NCBI GenBank assembly: GCA_946409145.1
Contig: CAMJVA010000003.1
Span: forward strand, 1 to 31,554
Origin: an uncultured Enterococcus sp.
GTDB lineage: Bacteria > Bacillota > Bacilli > Lactobacillales > Enterococcaceae
Direction of reading: 5' to 3'
DNA: 31,554 bases
Under the pieces are notes generated by a model. That model had not been told where the DNA came from. It searched no databases and saw only the letters and a list, made by a program, of their open reading frames with translations. Position 1 is the first letter of the stretch, and each line of letters opens with the position of its first letter. The position numbers were made by a program, and so were the translations under genes. Positions 1-8,916 of this stretch are shown one piece after another.

Positions 1-76
1 GCGCTCCTAATTTTAAGTCGAATATTAAAAACAACACTGCTTGACAAAGAACCAAATATTTGTGCTAAATTTTTGC

Positions 77-1492
77 TTATTCTTCGTGGTACCAGTTGTA
101 GTGATAAGTTCCTGGTTTGTCTTTTCTTTGATAAGTGTGGGCCCCAAAGAAATCTCGTTGGGCTTGAATAAGATTAGCTGGAAGATTTTCAGCCCGGTAA
201 GAATCATAATAAGCAATGGCTGAAGAAAAGGCAGGAACTGGGACTCCTTGTTTTACAGCAAGGGCCACCACGTCTCTTAGACTTTCTTGATATTTACTTG
301 TAATGTCTTTAAAGTAATCATCTAACAATAAATTGTTTAACTGTGGGTCTTTTTCAAAGGCATCGGTAATTTTTTGTAAAAATTGTGCCCGAATAATACA
401 CCCTGCTCGCCAAATTTGGGCAATGTTGCCGTAAGGTAGATTCCAATTATATTCTTCACTGGCAGCTTTTAATTGCGCAAAGCCTTGGGCGTAACTCATA
501 ATTTTTGAGAAGTATAAGGCTTGACGAATTTTTTCTATTAATTGGTCTTTATCTTCTGTTACAGGACTTTCTTTAGGACCACTTAAGACTTTACTAGCCA
601 CCACTCGTTCTTCTTTGTAAAAAGAAATGAACCGTTGGAAAACAGATTCAGTAATTAAAGATAATGGCACTCCTAAATCAAGGGCAGATTGAGAGGCCCA
701 TTTACCTGTTCCTTTGTTAGCTGCTTCATCTAAAATCACTTCAACAATAGGCAAACCTGTTTCTTCGTCGACTCTTGTTAAAATGTCTTGGGTAATATCA
801 ATCAAATAGCTATCTAATTCCCCTTTATTCCATTCTTTAAAGATTCCTTGAATGTCATTCACAGATAAACCTAAGACTCTTTGTAATAAGTCGTAAGATT
901 CAGCGATTAATTCCATATCACCATATTCAATTCCATTATGGACCATTTTTACATAATGACCGGCTCCATCTGGACCAATATAAGTGACACAAGGTTTTCC
1001 GTCTTCTGCTTTAGCAGCAATTTGTTCTAAAATATCACTGACTAAATCATAAGCTTCTTTTTGTCCACCAGGCATTAAGGAAGGTCCTTTTAAGGCGCCT
1101 TCTTCTCCACCAGAAGTTCCCATACCAATGAAATTAACTCCAGATTCAGCTAACATGGCATTTCTTCTTTGAGTGTCTTTAAAGAAAGTATTTCCTCCGT
1201 CAATTAAAACGTCGCCTTTGTCTAATAAAGGTAAAATTTCTTGAATGGTTGCATCAGTAGGTGCCCCAGCTTTGACCATTAAAATAATTCTTCTTGGAAT
1301 TTCAAGAGAGGAAACGAAATCTTCTAAAGAATAAGTGGGAAACAAATTTTTATCTGGATGCTCTGCAACCACATCTTTTGTTTTTTGTCCTGTTCGATTA
1401 AATAAAGAAACGGAATACCCGCGGCTTTCAATATTTAATGCTAAATTTTTTCCCATTACTGCCATACCTACTACACCAATTTGTTGTGCCAA
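77..1492 (-). CDS. gnd: 6-phosphogluconate dehydrogenase (decarboxylating)
   Basis: Oxidises 6-phosphogluconate to ribulose 5-phosphate and CO2 with NADP+ in the cytoplasmic oxidative pentose phosphate pathway. The N-terminus carries the Rossmann dinucleotide motif GVVGMAVMG (residues 6-14) followed by NRT, and the middle holds the substrate and catalytic stretch GHYVKMVHNGIEYGDME (Lys near residue 183, Glu near 190). The length of 471 aa matches the dimeric bacterial family. I chose a TTG start at 1492 because AAAGGGGG lies 8 nt upstream and the protein then begins MAQQIGVVG as in relatives; a TTG at 1513 would add seven residues and place the start before this binding site. It has its own promoter (1548-1576). 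No convincing terminator is visible in the 76 bases between its stop and the window edge. Confidence 0.96.
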   Translation of the reverse strand: MAQQIGVVGMAVMGKNLALNIESRGYSVSLFNRTGQKTKDVVAEHPDKNLFPTYSLEDFVSSLEIPRRIILMVKAGAPTDATIQEILPLLDKGDVLIDGGNTFFKDTQRRNAMLAESGVNFIGMGTSGGEEGALKGPSLMPGGQKEAYDLVSDILEQIAAKAEDGKPCVTYIGPDGAGHYVKMVHNGIEYGDMELIAESYDLLQRVLGLSVNDIQGIFKEWNKGELDSYLIDITQDILTRVDEETGLPIVEVILDEAANKGTGKWASQSALDLGVPLSLITESVFQRFISFYKEERVVASKVLSGPKESPVTEDKDQLIEKIRQALYFSKIMSYAQGFAQLKAASEEYNWNLPYGNIAQIWRAGCIIRAQFLQKITDAFEKDPQLNNLLLDDYFKDITSKYQESLRDVVALAVKQGVPVPAFSSAIAYYDSYRAENLPANLIQAQRDFFGAHTYQRKDKPGTYHYNWYHEE

Positions 1493-1547
1493 AAACTTAT
1501 CCCCCTTTAACAAGTTACCTTGTTACCTTTTTTTAATTTCTTTATTA

Positions 1548-1576
1548 ATTATAGCCTAAGTTTACCATTTTCTAAA
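1548..1576 (-). promoter_or_regulatory. Predicted sigma-A promoter of gnd
   Basis: On the minus strand a perfect -10 TATAAT (1548-1553) is preceded by a 17-nt spacer and a -35 TTTAGA (1571-1576, 4 of 6 consensus). The -35 begins only a few bases after the rpmF terminator, so the two transcription units are packed tightly. Confidence 0.65.
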
Positions 1577-1577
1577 C

Positions 1578-1612
1578 AAAAAAATCTCAGGCTCCATGGT
1601 TAGCCTGAGATT
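1578..1612 (-). terminator. Rho-independent terminator of yceD-rpmF
   Basis: An 11-bp perfect stem AATCTCAGGCT / AGCCTGAGATT (1583-1593 and 1602-1612) with an 8-nt loop is followed on the minus strand by a run of seven T. Confidence 0.9.
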
Positions 1613-1633
1613 TTATCTAAATATCTGTTATAT

Positions 1634-1810
1634 TTAGTTTTCAGTTACGACTTCTTTACCGTCGTATTGACCGCAATTGGCACAAACGTGATGAGAACGT
1701 TTCATTTCACCACAGTTAGGGCATGGATTTAATCCTGCAATGGTTAATTTATAATGTGTCCGACGTTTGGCTTTTTTAGCTTTAGAAGTTCTTCTTGCTG
1801 GTACTGCCAC
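1634..1810 (-). CDS. rpmF: 50S ribosomal protein L32, zinc-binding form
   Basis: Structural protein of the large ribosomal subunit, 58 aa. The N-terminus VPARRTSKAKKAKRR is the typical basic L32 start, and two CxxC pairs (CPNC and CANC) form the zinc ribbon, so this is the zinc-binding rather than the cysteine-free paralogue. The start is a GTG at 1810: AAGGAGGTGG lies just upstream and the reading frame further upstream encodes nothing resembling L32. It follows yceD by about 60 bases on the same strand, the usual bacterial pairing, and is probably transcribed from the yceD promoter. The transcript ends at the terminator at 1578-1612. Confidence 0.97.
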   Translation of the reverse strand: MAVPARRTSKAKKAKRRTHYKLTIAGLNPCPNCGEMKRSHHVCANCGQYDGKEVVTEN

Positions 1811-1871
1811 GTTACTCCACCTCCTTAAAAAGTTCTTGCAGTCAAGCTGCAATATTCCAATCTAGAAAAAA

Positions 1872-2405
1872 TTAGTCTTCTTTAAAAAGATCTCCTAATT
1901 TTGCTAGACGAGGATCAATGTGTTGTTCTTCTAACTTTTTCTTTTCATATTCTTCTTCTGATAAAACTTCCCAAAAGTCACCTTTAGGATAATTTTCACC
2001 AGCTAATTCCTCCTCAGTTAATACTTGAGTAGGAATGGAAAGAATCAAATAATCTTCCACTGCTTCTGTTAGGTCAATGACATTATCTACTACGGTTACT
2101 TGATCTTTACTGAGAGTACTTTCAGCAAGTTGTTCTTTCGTAACATAGATTTCTTCAATAGACTCATTAACAGGAAATAAAACAGGGGTTAAAGAACGAG
2201 TAGAAGGGATTGTTAATGTTGCTTTGATTTGTAAATGAAGGAGCGTTTCCTTTTTACTAGGAATCAAAAGACCAGAAACGAAAACTTCAGACATATCGAT
2301 GAGCGCATTATAGCGTTTCAATAAGGCCTCTTTCATTTCAAGAGTCTCATGAATTTCAATGGGACTGTCAAAATGTTTTTTTAATTCTTGCACGGAAAAT
2401 TTCAT
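1872..2405 (-). CDS. YceD family protein (DUF177), L32-associated
   Basis: A 177-aa acidic protein of the YceD/DUF177 family. Members almost always sit directly upstream of rpmF, as here, and are thought to take part in 23S rRNA or large-subunit maturation; the biochemical role is not settled. The first residues, MKFSVQELKKHF, match the family start. I place the start at 2405 because GAGGTGA lies 5 nt upstream; a longer frame to 2432 adds nine residues with no binding site. The second half is rich in Glu and Asp, ending in LAKLGDLF, a conserved family tail. It is driven by a perfect-consensus promoter. Confidence 0.88.
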   Translation of the reverse strand: MKFSVQELKKHFDSPIEIHETLEMKEALLKRYNALIDMSEVFVSGLLIPSKKETLLHLQIKATLTIPSTRSLTPVLFPVNESIEEIYVTKEQLAESTLSKDQVTVVDNVIDLTEAVEDYLILSIPTQVLTEEELAGENYPKGDFWEVLSEEEYEKKKLEEQHIDPRLAKLGDLFKED

Positions 2406-2431
2406 CTGTTCACCTCTACGCAACACAAGCA

Positions 2432-2460
2432 ATTATACAGTTTCCTAAAAACCTTGTCAA
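2432..2460 (-). promoter_or_regulatory. Consensus sigma-A promoter of yceD-rpmF
   Basis: The minus strand reads TTGACA (2455-2460), a 17-nt spacer and TATAAT (2432-2437). Both hexamers are perfect matches, fitting high constitutive expression of a ribosomal protein gene. Confidence 0.88.
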
Positions 2461-2494
2461 TGAAAATTTCTTGACAGGTTTTCTTTTTTTTCAC

Positions 2495-2528
2495 AAAAAA
2501 GGAAGTGGGATACAATGATTCCACTCCC
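2495..2528 (-). terminator. Rho-independent terminator of pfkA-pyk
   Basis: An 11-bp stem with one G-U pair and one A-C mismatch (2501-2511 with 2518-2528) is followed on the minus strand by six T (2495-2500). It lies about 30 bases after the pyk stop codon. Confidence 0.85.
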
Positions 2529-2560
2529 TTCTTATTTTTAGCAATTAGTGTCTTTGTTGA

Positions 2561-4327
2561 TTAAATGGCTGTAACAACGCCGCGGTAAACTAAACCACGT
2601 CTTGAATCAACAGTGACGATTTCACCGTCTTTAATAATTGTTGTAGCATTTTTTCCATTAACAATGACTGGAATATCTTTAGCAATACCAACAACAGCAG
2701 CATGACTTGTTAGTCCGCCTTCTTCAACGACTAATGCAGCAGCTTTATCAATAGCTGGCATGTAGTCTTTGTCAGTTGTAGGAACAACTAAAATATCTCC
2801 ATCAGTCATTTTTTCATTAGCTTCTTTAGCATCATGAGCCACAACCGCTTTACCAGAAACAGCTTTAGAACCTACACCTTGCGCAGAAAGGATTTCTCCA
2901 CCTACAAGTTGGATTTTCATGATATTGGTTGTACCACTTTCACCCACAGGAACACCAGCAGTGATTAAAATAAGATCTCCTTCTTTAGCCATGCCTAGTT
3001 CAACTGCTTTTTTAGTAGCAAGTTCAAACATTTCATCTGTGTTAGATGGTTTTTCAGCAACTGTAGGATAAACTCCCCAGTTAACCATTAAACCACGACG
3101 AGTTCTTTCGTCAAAAGTAACAGCTAAAATATCAGCATCTGGACGGTATTTAGAAATCATTCTTGCAGTGTAACCAGATTCAGTTGCAGCAACGATTAAT
3201 TTAACTCCTAAGTTTTTAGCAGCGCGAGCTACAGATAAACCGATTGTTTCTGTTACATCAGTTTTATCAAATTGGTTAATTTGGTAACTTTTTAGTTCGT
3301 TTAAAGCTTCTTCAGCTTTTTCGTTAATTCTAGCCATCGTTGCAACTGCTTCAACTGGGTAATCGCCGTTTGCAGATTCTCCAGATAACATTGTTGCATC
3401 TGTTCCGTCAAACACAGCGTTAGCAACGTCAGAAGCTTCAGCTCTTGTAGGACGAGGATTTTGTTGCATTGATTCTAACATTTGAGTTGCTGTAATAACT
3501 GGTTTACCTAAAGCATTACATTTTTTAATAATGCGTTTTTGAACCATTGGCACGTTTTCTGGTGGAATTTCAACACCCATGTCTCCACGAGCAACCATAA
3601 TTCCGTCAGTTACTTTTAAGATTTCGTCAATGTTGTCGATACCTTCTTGAGATTCAATTTTAGAGAAGATTTGCACGTGAGTCATATCTTTTTCTTCTAA
3701 AATTTCTTTAATATCTAATACGTCTTGTGCTTTACGAACGAAACTTGCAGCAATGTAGCTGATTTCGTTGTCTAAACCAAAGCGAATATCGTCAGCATCT
3801 TTTTCAGTGATACCAGGTAAGGAAATAGAAACTCCAGGAGCATTAACCCCTTTTTTAGAGCCTAAAAGTCCAGCATTTTCAACTTCTGTTACTAATTCAC
3901 GATTAGCTTCGTCTTTTTCAGTAATTTTCATGTCAATTAAACCATCATCAAATAAAATGTGGCCACCAACGTGAACATCATCAAAAAGTCCTGGGTAAGT
4001 GACAGCGATTTTTTCTTTAGAACCAATATGTTCTCCGTCCATAGAAATACGAACAATATCGCCTACTTCAAATTTAATTTTACCAGTTTCAGTACCTTGA
4101 ACTGTTGTTCTGATTTCAGCACCTTTAGTATCTAGTAAAAGAGCTACTGTTTTACCAGTTAGTCTTTCAGCTTCGTGCACTAAAGTCATCCGGCCTAATT
4201 GTTCTTCATGATCCCCATGAGAAAAGTTGAAACGGAAAATATTGGCACCAGATTCAATAAGTTTGGAAATTGTTTCCACGTCATTACTTGCTGGTCCTAA
4301 AGTACTTACGATTTTTGTTTTTTTCAT
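2561..4327 (-). CDS. pyk: Pyruvate kinase with C-terminal PEP-utiliser domain
   Basis: Transfers phosphate from phosphoenolpyruvate to ADP, giving ATP and pyruvate at the end of glycolysis. At 588 aa it is the long Bacillus/Lactobacillales form. The barrel starts MKKTKIVSTLGPAS, with phosphate- and metal-binding residues in FRFNFSHG (Arg32, Asn34, Ser36) and the signature MVARGDMGVEIP around residue 250. After the regulatory domain comes an extra domain of about 110 residues containing GGLTSHAAVVG, the phosphohistidine motif of PEP-utilising enzymes; in Bacillus this extension affects structure rather than being essential for catalysis. The gene lies 58 bases after pfkA, with no terminator between them, so the two are probably cotranscribed and this window's PDH operon uses the product pyruvate. 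Confidence 0.97.
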   Translation of the reverse strand: MKKTKIVSTLGPASNDVETISKLIESGANIFRFNFSHGDHEEQLGRMTLVHEAERLTGKTVALLLDTKGAEIRTTVQGTETGKIKFEVGDIVRISMDGEHIGSKEKIAVTYPGLFDDVHVGGHILFDDGLIDMKITEKDEANRELVTEVENAGLLGSKKGVNAPGVSISLPGITEKDADDIRFGLDNEISYIAASFVRKAQDVLDIKEILEEKDMTHVQIFSKIESQEGIDNIDEILKVTDGIMVARGDMGVEIPPENVPMVQKRIIKKCNALGKPVITATQMLESMQQNPRPTRAEASDVANAVFDGTDATMLSGESANGDYPVEAVATMARINEKAEEALNELKSYQINQFDKTDVTETIGLSVARAAKNLGVKLIVAATESGYTARMISKYRPDADILAVTFDERTRRGLMVNWGVYPTVAEKPSNTDEMFELATKKAVELGMAKEGDLILITAGVPVGESGTTNIMKIQLVGGEILSAQGVGSKAVSGKAVVAHDAKEANEKMTDGDILVVPTTDKDYMPAIDKAAALVVEEGGLTSHAAVVGIAKDIPVIVNGKNATTIIKDGEIVTVDSRRGLVYRGVVTAI

Positions 4328-4385
4328 TACCTATAATCGCTCCAATTCTATTTATTTAACAGCAATTCCTTGCTATTTTACCAAA

Positions 4386-5348
4386 TTAATAAGAAATCTC
4401 TTGATTTAAGCCATAAAGACTTAAATCTGGTTTGTGTTTATGATTTTCTAGGGTATCAATGATTTCTGAAGCTACCATTTCTTCATCTACGACCCCAATA
4501 CATAAGCCACCTTTACCTTGTTCAAGAAGTTCCACTGCATAAGCACCAAATTTAGAAGCTAACACCCGGTCTCTCGCACTTGGAGAACCTCCCCGTACAA
4601 CGTGACCTAAAATAGAAACTCGCACATGGAAGTTACCGAATTCGCTTAATTTTTCAGCAAATTCATTACCACCCATAACCCCTTCAGCTAACACAATGAG
4701 ACAATGTTTTTTCCCACGGTCCCGGCCTTCTTGAATTTTTCTAGCCACTTCCGCAATATCAAAATTATGTTCTGGGATAATAATTTCATCTGCCCCACCA
4801 GCAACACCACTCCATAAAGCAATGTCTCCAGCGTTTCTTCCCATAACTTCAATGACAAAAGTTCTAACATGACTTGTAGCTGTGTCCCGAATTCTATCTA
4901 AGGATTCTAAAACAGTGTTAATGGCTGTATCAAACCCAATGGTGTAATCTGTTCCAGGAATATCATTATCAATGGTTCCAGGAATACCAATTGTTGGATA
5001 ACCGTGTTTGGTTAAAGCCATTGCTCCATGATAAGAGCCATCGCCACCAATAACGACTAAACCTTCAATTCCAAATTTTTTCAGCTGTTCAATTCCTTTA
5101 AGCTGACCTTCTTTTGTAGCAAATTCTGGATAACGAGCGGAATAAAGGAAAGTTCCTCCTCGTTGAATTTTATCCCCAACATCAGCAATGTCAAGGCGAC
5201 GAATGTCTCCTGCAACTAATCCGGCAAAACCGTAATTAATTCCGTAAACTTCCATTCCGTCATAAATACCTTTTCTAACCACTGCTCGAATAGCAGCATT
5301 CATCCCAGGTGCGTCTCCGCCACTAGTTAAAATTGCAATTCGCTTCAT
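4386..5348 (-). CDS. pfkA: ATP-dependent 6-phosphofructokinase
   Basis: Phosphorylates fructose 6-phosphate to fructose 1,6-bisphosphate, the committed step of glycolysis. The 320-aa length and numbering match the classical Bacillus enzyme: Gly11 in TSGGDAPGMNA, Arg72, GGDGS at 101-105 for ATP, and TIDND at 125-129 with the catalytic base Asp127. The GGDG arrangement with Gly at the position after GGD marks an ATP rather than a pyrophosphate enzyme. It begins with ATG at 5348 after a GAGGTGAAG ribosome binding site. It is first in the pfkA-pyk unit and follows dnaE by 163 bases that hold its own promoter. Confidence 0.97.
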   Translation of the reverse strand: MKRIAILTSGGDAPGMNAAIRAVVRKGIYDGMEVYGINYGFAGLVAGDIRRLDIADVGDKIQRGGTFLYSARYPEFATKEGQLKGIEQLKKFGIEGLVVIGGDGSYHGAMALTKHGYPTIGIPGTIDNDIPGTDYTIGFDTAINTVLESLDRIRDTATSHVRTFVIEVMGRNAGDIALWSGVAGGADEIIIPEHNFDIAEVARKIQEGRDRGKKHCLIVLAEGVMGGNEFAEKLSEFGNFHVRVSILGHVVRGGSPSARDRVLASKFGAYAVELLEQGKGGLCIGVVDEEMVASEIIDTLENHKHKPDLSLYGLNQEISY

Positions 5349-5430
5349 TTTTTCTTCACCTCATTATTTAAATTAAGCTCTCAAAGAGAAGTTTTGTAAC
5401 TGGTGTTTGAAATCATGTTTGCACTGGTAT

Positions 5431-5459
5431 ATTTTACCATTAAATAAGTAAAATGTCTT
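5431..5459 (-). promoter_or_regulatory. Predicted promoter of pfkA-pyk
   Basis: On the minus strand AAGACA (5454-5459, 4 of 6) lies 17 nt before TAAAAT (5431-5436, 5 of 6). I found no convincing catabolite-responsive element beside it, although CcpA control of this operon is known in some lactic acid bacteria. Confidence 0.5.
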
Positions 5460-5511
5460 GAAACTTTATCAAAAAACCGCAAATTGTTTTTTTCTTGTTT
5501 CTAAATTTTAA

Positions 5512-8500
5512 TCATTTTTGCAAAAAAACATTTTCTTTTCCTAACAAATCAGTGACTTTTTCTAGAAATTCTTCTGTGGGAGATACTTTAAATTGTGCCG
5601 AAAGTTCTTGGGCTACTTTTTGTTCTCGTAATAAAATTACTGGAGATTTTCCTAAAGAAGTGTGAATGAGTTCTTGTAAGTCTTGTAAAACTTGAGAGTC
5701 ATTAGGCACTTTTAGAAAAAGTCTAGGGATTAAAGCGTCTTCTTTGATTTGTTCAAAGGTTTCAAGACTTTCTAATAAAACTTGGAGCTGTTCTTGATAA
5801 TTGGATTTTTCTACTTTTCCAGTAATCAAATACACCCCATTTAACTGAATTAAAGAAAATATTTTTCTAAAGAGCAGAGGAAAAACAGTTAAGGAAGTTT
5901 CCCCAGTTAAATCTTGGACAGTTAAAAAGGCCATTTGTTCTCCTTTTTTTGTCCGAATTTTTTTAATTTCTTTTACGTAAACAAAACTCCGTACTTTTTG
6001 CCCCACTTCATAATCTAAAATATGAGTCGTGTGATATTTTTTCTCAAAAGGGAGGGTTTCTTCTAAAGGATGACCAGATAAAAAGGTGCCTAAATATTCT
6101 TCTTCCAGGTTCAACCGTTCTCTTAAGGAAAAATCTTCCACTTCTTCTCTTTTTAAAGTCATCAGTTCTAAAAGATCTAAACTTCCTGCACTATAAATCA
6201 CATTTTTAATTTTCCCAGAAAGCTCCGTTAACAACAATCGCCGGTTAGGATCAAAATTATCAAACGCTCCAACCATAATTAAAGGGGCAATGGTCTCTTC
6301 TTTTAACCATTTATTATCTAAACGGAATAAAAAATCATCTAAAGAAGCATAAGGGGCATTTTTTCGTTCCGTGAGAATTTCTTTAATAAAATCTCGTCGC
6401 AGTCCTTTAATTTTTGAAAGACCGTAGCGAATACCTTTTTTGTTCACAGAAAACTGACTATAAGAAGCATTAATATCAGGGCCAAAAATCTTAATCCCTC
6501 TTTGTTTTGCTTCTCCTAAATAACTTTTTAATTTTCCATCATTATTCGAAACAGAATTCAACAAGGCAGGATAAAAGGCTTGGGGATAATGAACCTTATA
6601 AAAAGCCAATTGAAAAGCTACCACACTGTACGCAAAGGCATGGGCTCGGCCAAAGCCATAATTAGCAAAACGTTCAATATAGTCATAAACTTCATCAGCA
6701 ACTTTTTTACTATGGCCTTCTTTCAAAGCACCTTTTACAAAATTCTCTCGTTGTTCGTCAATGAGTTCTTTTTTCTTTTTAGAAACAGCGCGACGTAAAA
6801 TATCTGCTTGACCTAAAGAAAAACCAGCTAGCTTGTTGGCCACTTGCATGACTTGTTCTTGATAGACAATAATCCCATAAGTATTGCTTAAAATATCTTT
6901 CACACTGTCATCTGGATAAGTAATGGGCTCTAAACCATTTTTCCGTTTCACATAAGTATCAATATTTTCCATAGGGCCTGGACGGTAAAGAGCATTTACG
7001 GCAGCGACTTCTTCAAAAGAATTAGGAGAGACTTTTTTTAAGACCCGGCGAATTCCTGGAGATTCAAATTGAAAAACCCCTGCTGTTTCACCCTTTTGGA
7101 AAAGTTCTAAGGTTTTTTCATCTTCTAATGGAATGTCTCTTACACTAAAGGGACGATTTAACAAGCGACTCACATTTTCAGTGGTTTCTTGTAAAATGGT
7201 CAAATTTTTCAGGCCAAGAAAATCCATTTTCAAAAGCCCAACGCCTTCTACATCTCCCATGGTAAATTGCGTTAAAGAAATAGTATTAGATCCTTTTTGT
7301 AAAGGAACCCATTTCACTAAAGGACCGTCTCCAATAACGACTCCAGCAGCGTGAGTGGAAACATGACGAGGAAGACCTTCTAATTTTAAGGCGGTTTTAA
7401 ATAAAAGCTGATGGAGTTCATTTTTATTCACTAATTGTCTTAGTTCATAAGATTTTTCATAGCTTTCTTTTAAAGTAATTTTTAACGCTCCTGGAATAGC
7501 TTTACTAAACGCATTAGCTTCTCTTTGGGTTAAACCAAAGACTCTAGACACATCCCGTAAGACCATTTTAGCTGCCATGGTGCCAAAAGTGGCAATTTGG
7601 GCTACTTGATCAGAGCCATATTTTTTAGCCACATATTGTAACACTTCTTCTCTTTTTAAATCAGGAATATCTAGGTCAATATCTGGCATGGTTTTTCGTT
7701 CAGGATTTAAAAAACGCTCAAACAATAATTGGTATTTTAAAGGATCAATATCGGTGATTTCTAAGACATAAGCCACTAAACTTCCAGCAGCTGACCCACG
7801 ACCTGCACCTGTTGCAATGTGGTGGCTGTGACAGTAATTCATTACATCCCACACAATAAGAAAATAATCAGCAAAGCCCATTTCATTAATAACCGAAAGT
7901 TCAAAGTGAAGCCGTTCTTCGTATTCTTTGGAATAATTTTCAACTCGTCTAGCTAAATTTTTTTCTGCCAGTTCTTGTAATTTTTCCTCAGCGCTTTGGT
8001 TTTCTAAAGGGTAATGAGGAAGTAATTTTTGCTTTTTAGGTGGTAAAAAATGAAAACTTTTCCCAAAAGCTTCTGTTGGAAAGATTAAATCATCTAAATG
8101 ATTTTCTTTAATTCGGGCTAAAAACTCTTCTTGGGAATACAAGTAGTCCTCCCCTGTTTTTGCCGTATTCACCACATCTATTTTTTCACCTTTATCTAAA
8201 GCTTCTAACACTTCTTTTGGAAAAGCGTCTTCTTCTTCTAAATAAGAAACAGGATGCACTAAAATTTCTTTTATTTTTTCTTTTTGTAAAAATTTACGCC
8301 ACTGTTCTAAACGTAATAATTCCACTGGGGTAGTGTTTAAAGGAGAGAGTCCTACGTAAAAATCTTCTTTAAATAAATGCAAAAATTCCTGGGCTTTTTT
8401 TTCGTTTCCCTTTAAAAAATAATCATAGGCTAGATTTTTAAAAGGCAAAACCACTGCTAGACCTTGGGTTTTTAATAAAACTTTTTCTAAATTTTGAACC

Positions 8501-8805
8501 CCTAAAAGTTGAAAATCTGTGGAAAGTTGAAATAAATTTTCATATCCTTGTTGATTTCTAACATATAATAGTAGTTCCACTTCCACCCCTTCCCATAAAG
8601 TTTTCAAACTCATAGCAATCAAAGGTTGAATATTTTCATTTTGGGCTAAACGGCAAAAAGCCAGCATGGCAGACAATTGTCCTTCATCACTTAGAGCTAA
8701 AACTTCATAGCCTAAGCTCTTTCCTTTTGAAACATAGTCTTTTAAATTCAGAGTGCTTTTTAATAAAGAAAAGGCACTGTAAGTTTGTAATTGAGGTAGT
8801 GACAT
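5512..8805 (-). CDS. dnaE: DNA polymerase III subunit alpha, DnaE type
   Basis: Replicative DNA polymerase; in Firmicutes DnaE extends RNA primers on the lagging strand before PolC takes over. The 1,097-aa protein has, in order, an N-terminal PHP domain, the family C polymerase core (GRGSAAGS, then the catalytic Asp residues of MPDIDLDIPD), the fingers with RRAVSKKKKE, a helix-hairpin-helix region and an OB-fold near RSFVYVKEI. I start it at ATG 8805, with AAAGGAGG 8 nt upstream, instead of 8847. The PHP domain lacks the metal-ligand histidines expected at its start (QTYSAFSLL instead of an HxH motif; SDEGQ instead of a TDHGN-like motif), so it should not act as a metal-dependent nuclease. 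Confidence 0.96.
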   Translation of the reverse strand: MSLPQLQTYSAFSLLKSTLNLKDYVSKGKSLGYEVLALSDEGQLSAMLAFCRLAQNENIQPLIAMSLKTLWEGVEVELLLYVRNQQGYENLFQLSTDFQLLGVQNLEKVLLKTQGLAVVLPFKNLAYDYFLKGNEKKAQEFLHLFKEDFYVGLSPLNTTPVELLRLEQWRKFLQKEKIKEILVHPVSYLEEEDAFPKEVLEALDKGEKIDVVNTAKTGEDYLYSQEEFLARIKENHLDDLIFPTEAFGKSFHFLPPKKQKLLPHYPLENQSAEEKLQELAEKNLARRVENYSKEYEERLHFELSVINEMGFADYFLIVWDVMNYCHSHHIATGAGRGSAAGSLVAYVLEITDIDPLKYQLLFERFLNPERKTMPDIDLDIPDLKREEVLQYVAKKYGSDQVAQIATFGTMAAKMVLRDVSRVFGLTQREANAFSKAIPGALKITLKESYEKSYELRQLVNKNELHQLLFKTALKLEGLPRHVSTHAAGVVIGDGPLVKWVPLQKGSNTISLTQFTMGDVEGVGLLKMDFLGLKNLTILQETTENVSRLLNRPFSVRDIPLEDEKTLELFQKGETAGVFQFESPGIRRVLKKVSPNSFEEVAAVNALYRPGPMENIDTYVKRKNGLEPITYPDDSVKDILSNTYGIIVYQEQVMQVANKLAGFSLGQADILRRAVSKKKKELIDEQRENFVKGALKEGHSKKVADEVYDYIERFANYGFGRAHAFAYSVVAFQLAFYKVHYPQAFYPALLNSVSNNDGKLKSYLGEAKQRGIKIFGPDINASYSQFSVNKKGIRYGLSKIKGLRRDFIKEILTERKNAPYASLDDFLFRLDNKWLKEETIAPLIMVGAFDNFDPNRRLLLTELSGKIKNVIYSAGSLDLLELMTLKREEVEDFSLRERLNLEEEYLGTFLSGHPLEETLPFEKKYHTTHILDYEVGQKVRSFVYVKEIKKIRTKKGEQMAFLTVQDLTGETSLTVFPLLFRKIFSLIQLNGVYLITGKVEKSNYQEQLQVLLESLETFEQIKEDALIPRLFLKVPNDSQVLQDLQELIHTSLGKSPVILLREQKVAQELSAQFKVSPTEEFLEKVTDLLGKENVFLQK

Positions 8806-8827
8806 GAAAAAAGCCTCCTTTAAATGT

Positions 8828-8857
8828 ACTATAGCAAAAGTTTTCAAAAAGTGGAAA
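8828..8857 (-). promoter_or_regulatory. Predicted promoter of dnaE
   Basis: The minus strand has TATAGT (8828-8833) preceded by an 18-nt spacer and TTTCCA (8852-8857, 4 of 6). The -10 lies about 10 nt upstream of the dnaE ribosome binding site. Confidence 0.45.
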
Positions 8858-8864
8858 AGATTAT

Positions 8865-8892
8865 TTTACAAAATAAAAAATCGTGGTAAACT
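8865..8892 (+). promoter_or_regulatory. Predicted promoter of the DUF2929 gene
   Basis: TTTACA (8865-8870), a 16-nt spacer and TAAACT (8887-8892) lie just upstream of the ribosome binding site AAGGAGGG at 8902-8909. The match is moderate. It is divergent from and partly interleaved with the dnaE promoter region. Confidence 0.4.
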
Positions 8893-8916
8893 ATGGTTGA
8901 AAAGGAGGGCATTTTC

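Noticed and set aside
25..223. Short ORFs on both strands at the left edge
   Set aside because: They overlap the well-supported 3' end of gnd and show no family features.
5470..5511. Hairpin after dnaE as a terminator
   Set aside because: The only pairing is A-run with T-run with almost no G-C pairs, too weak to call.
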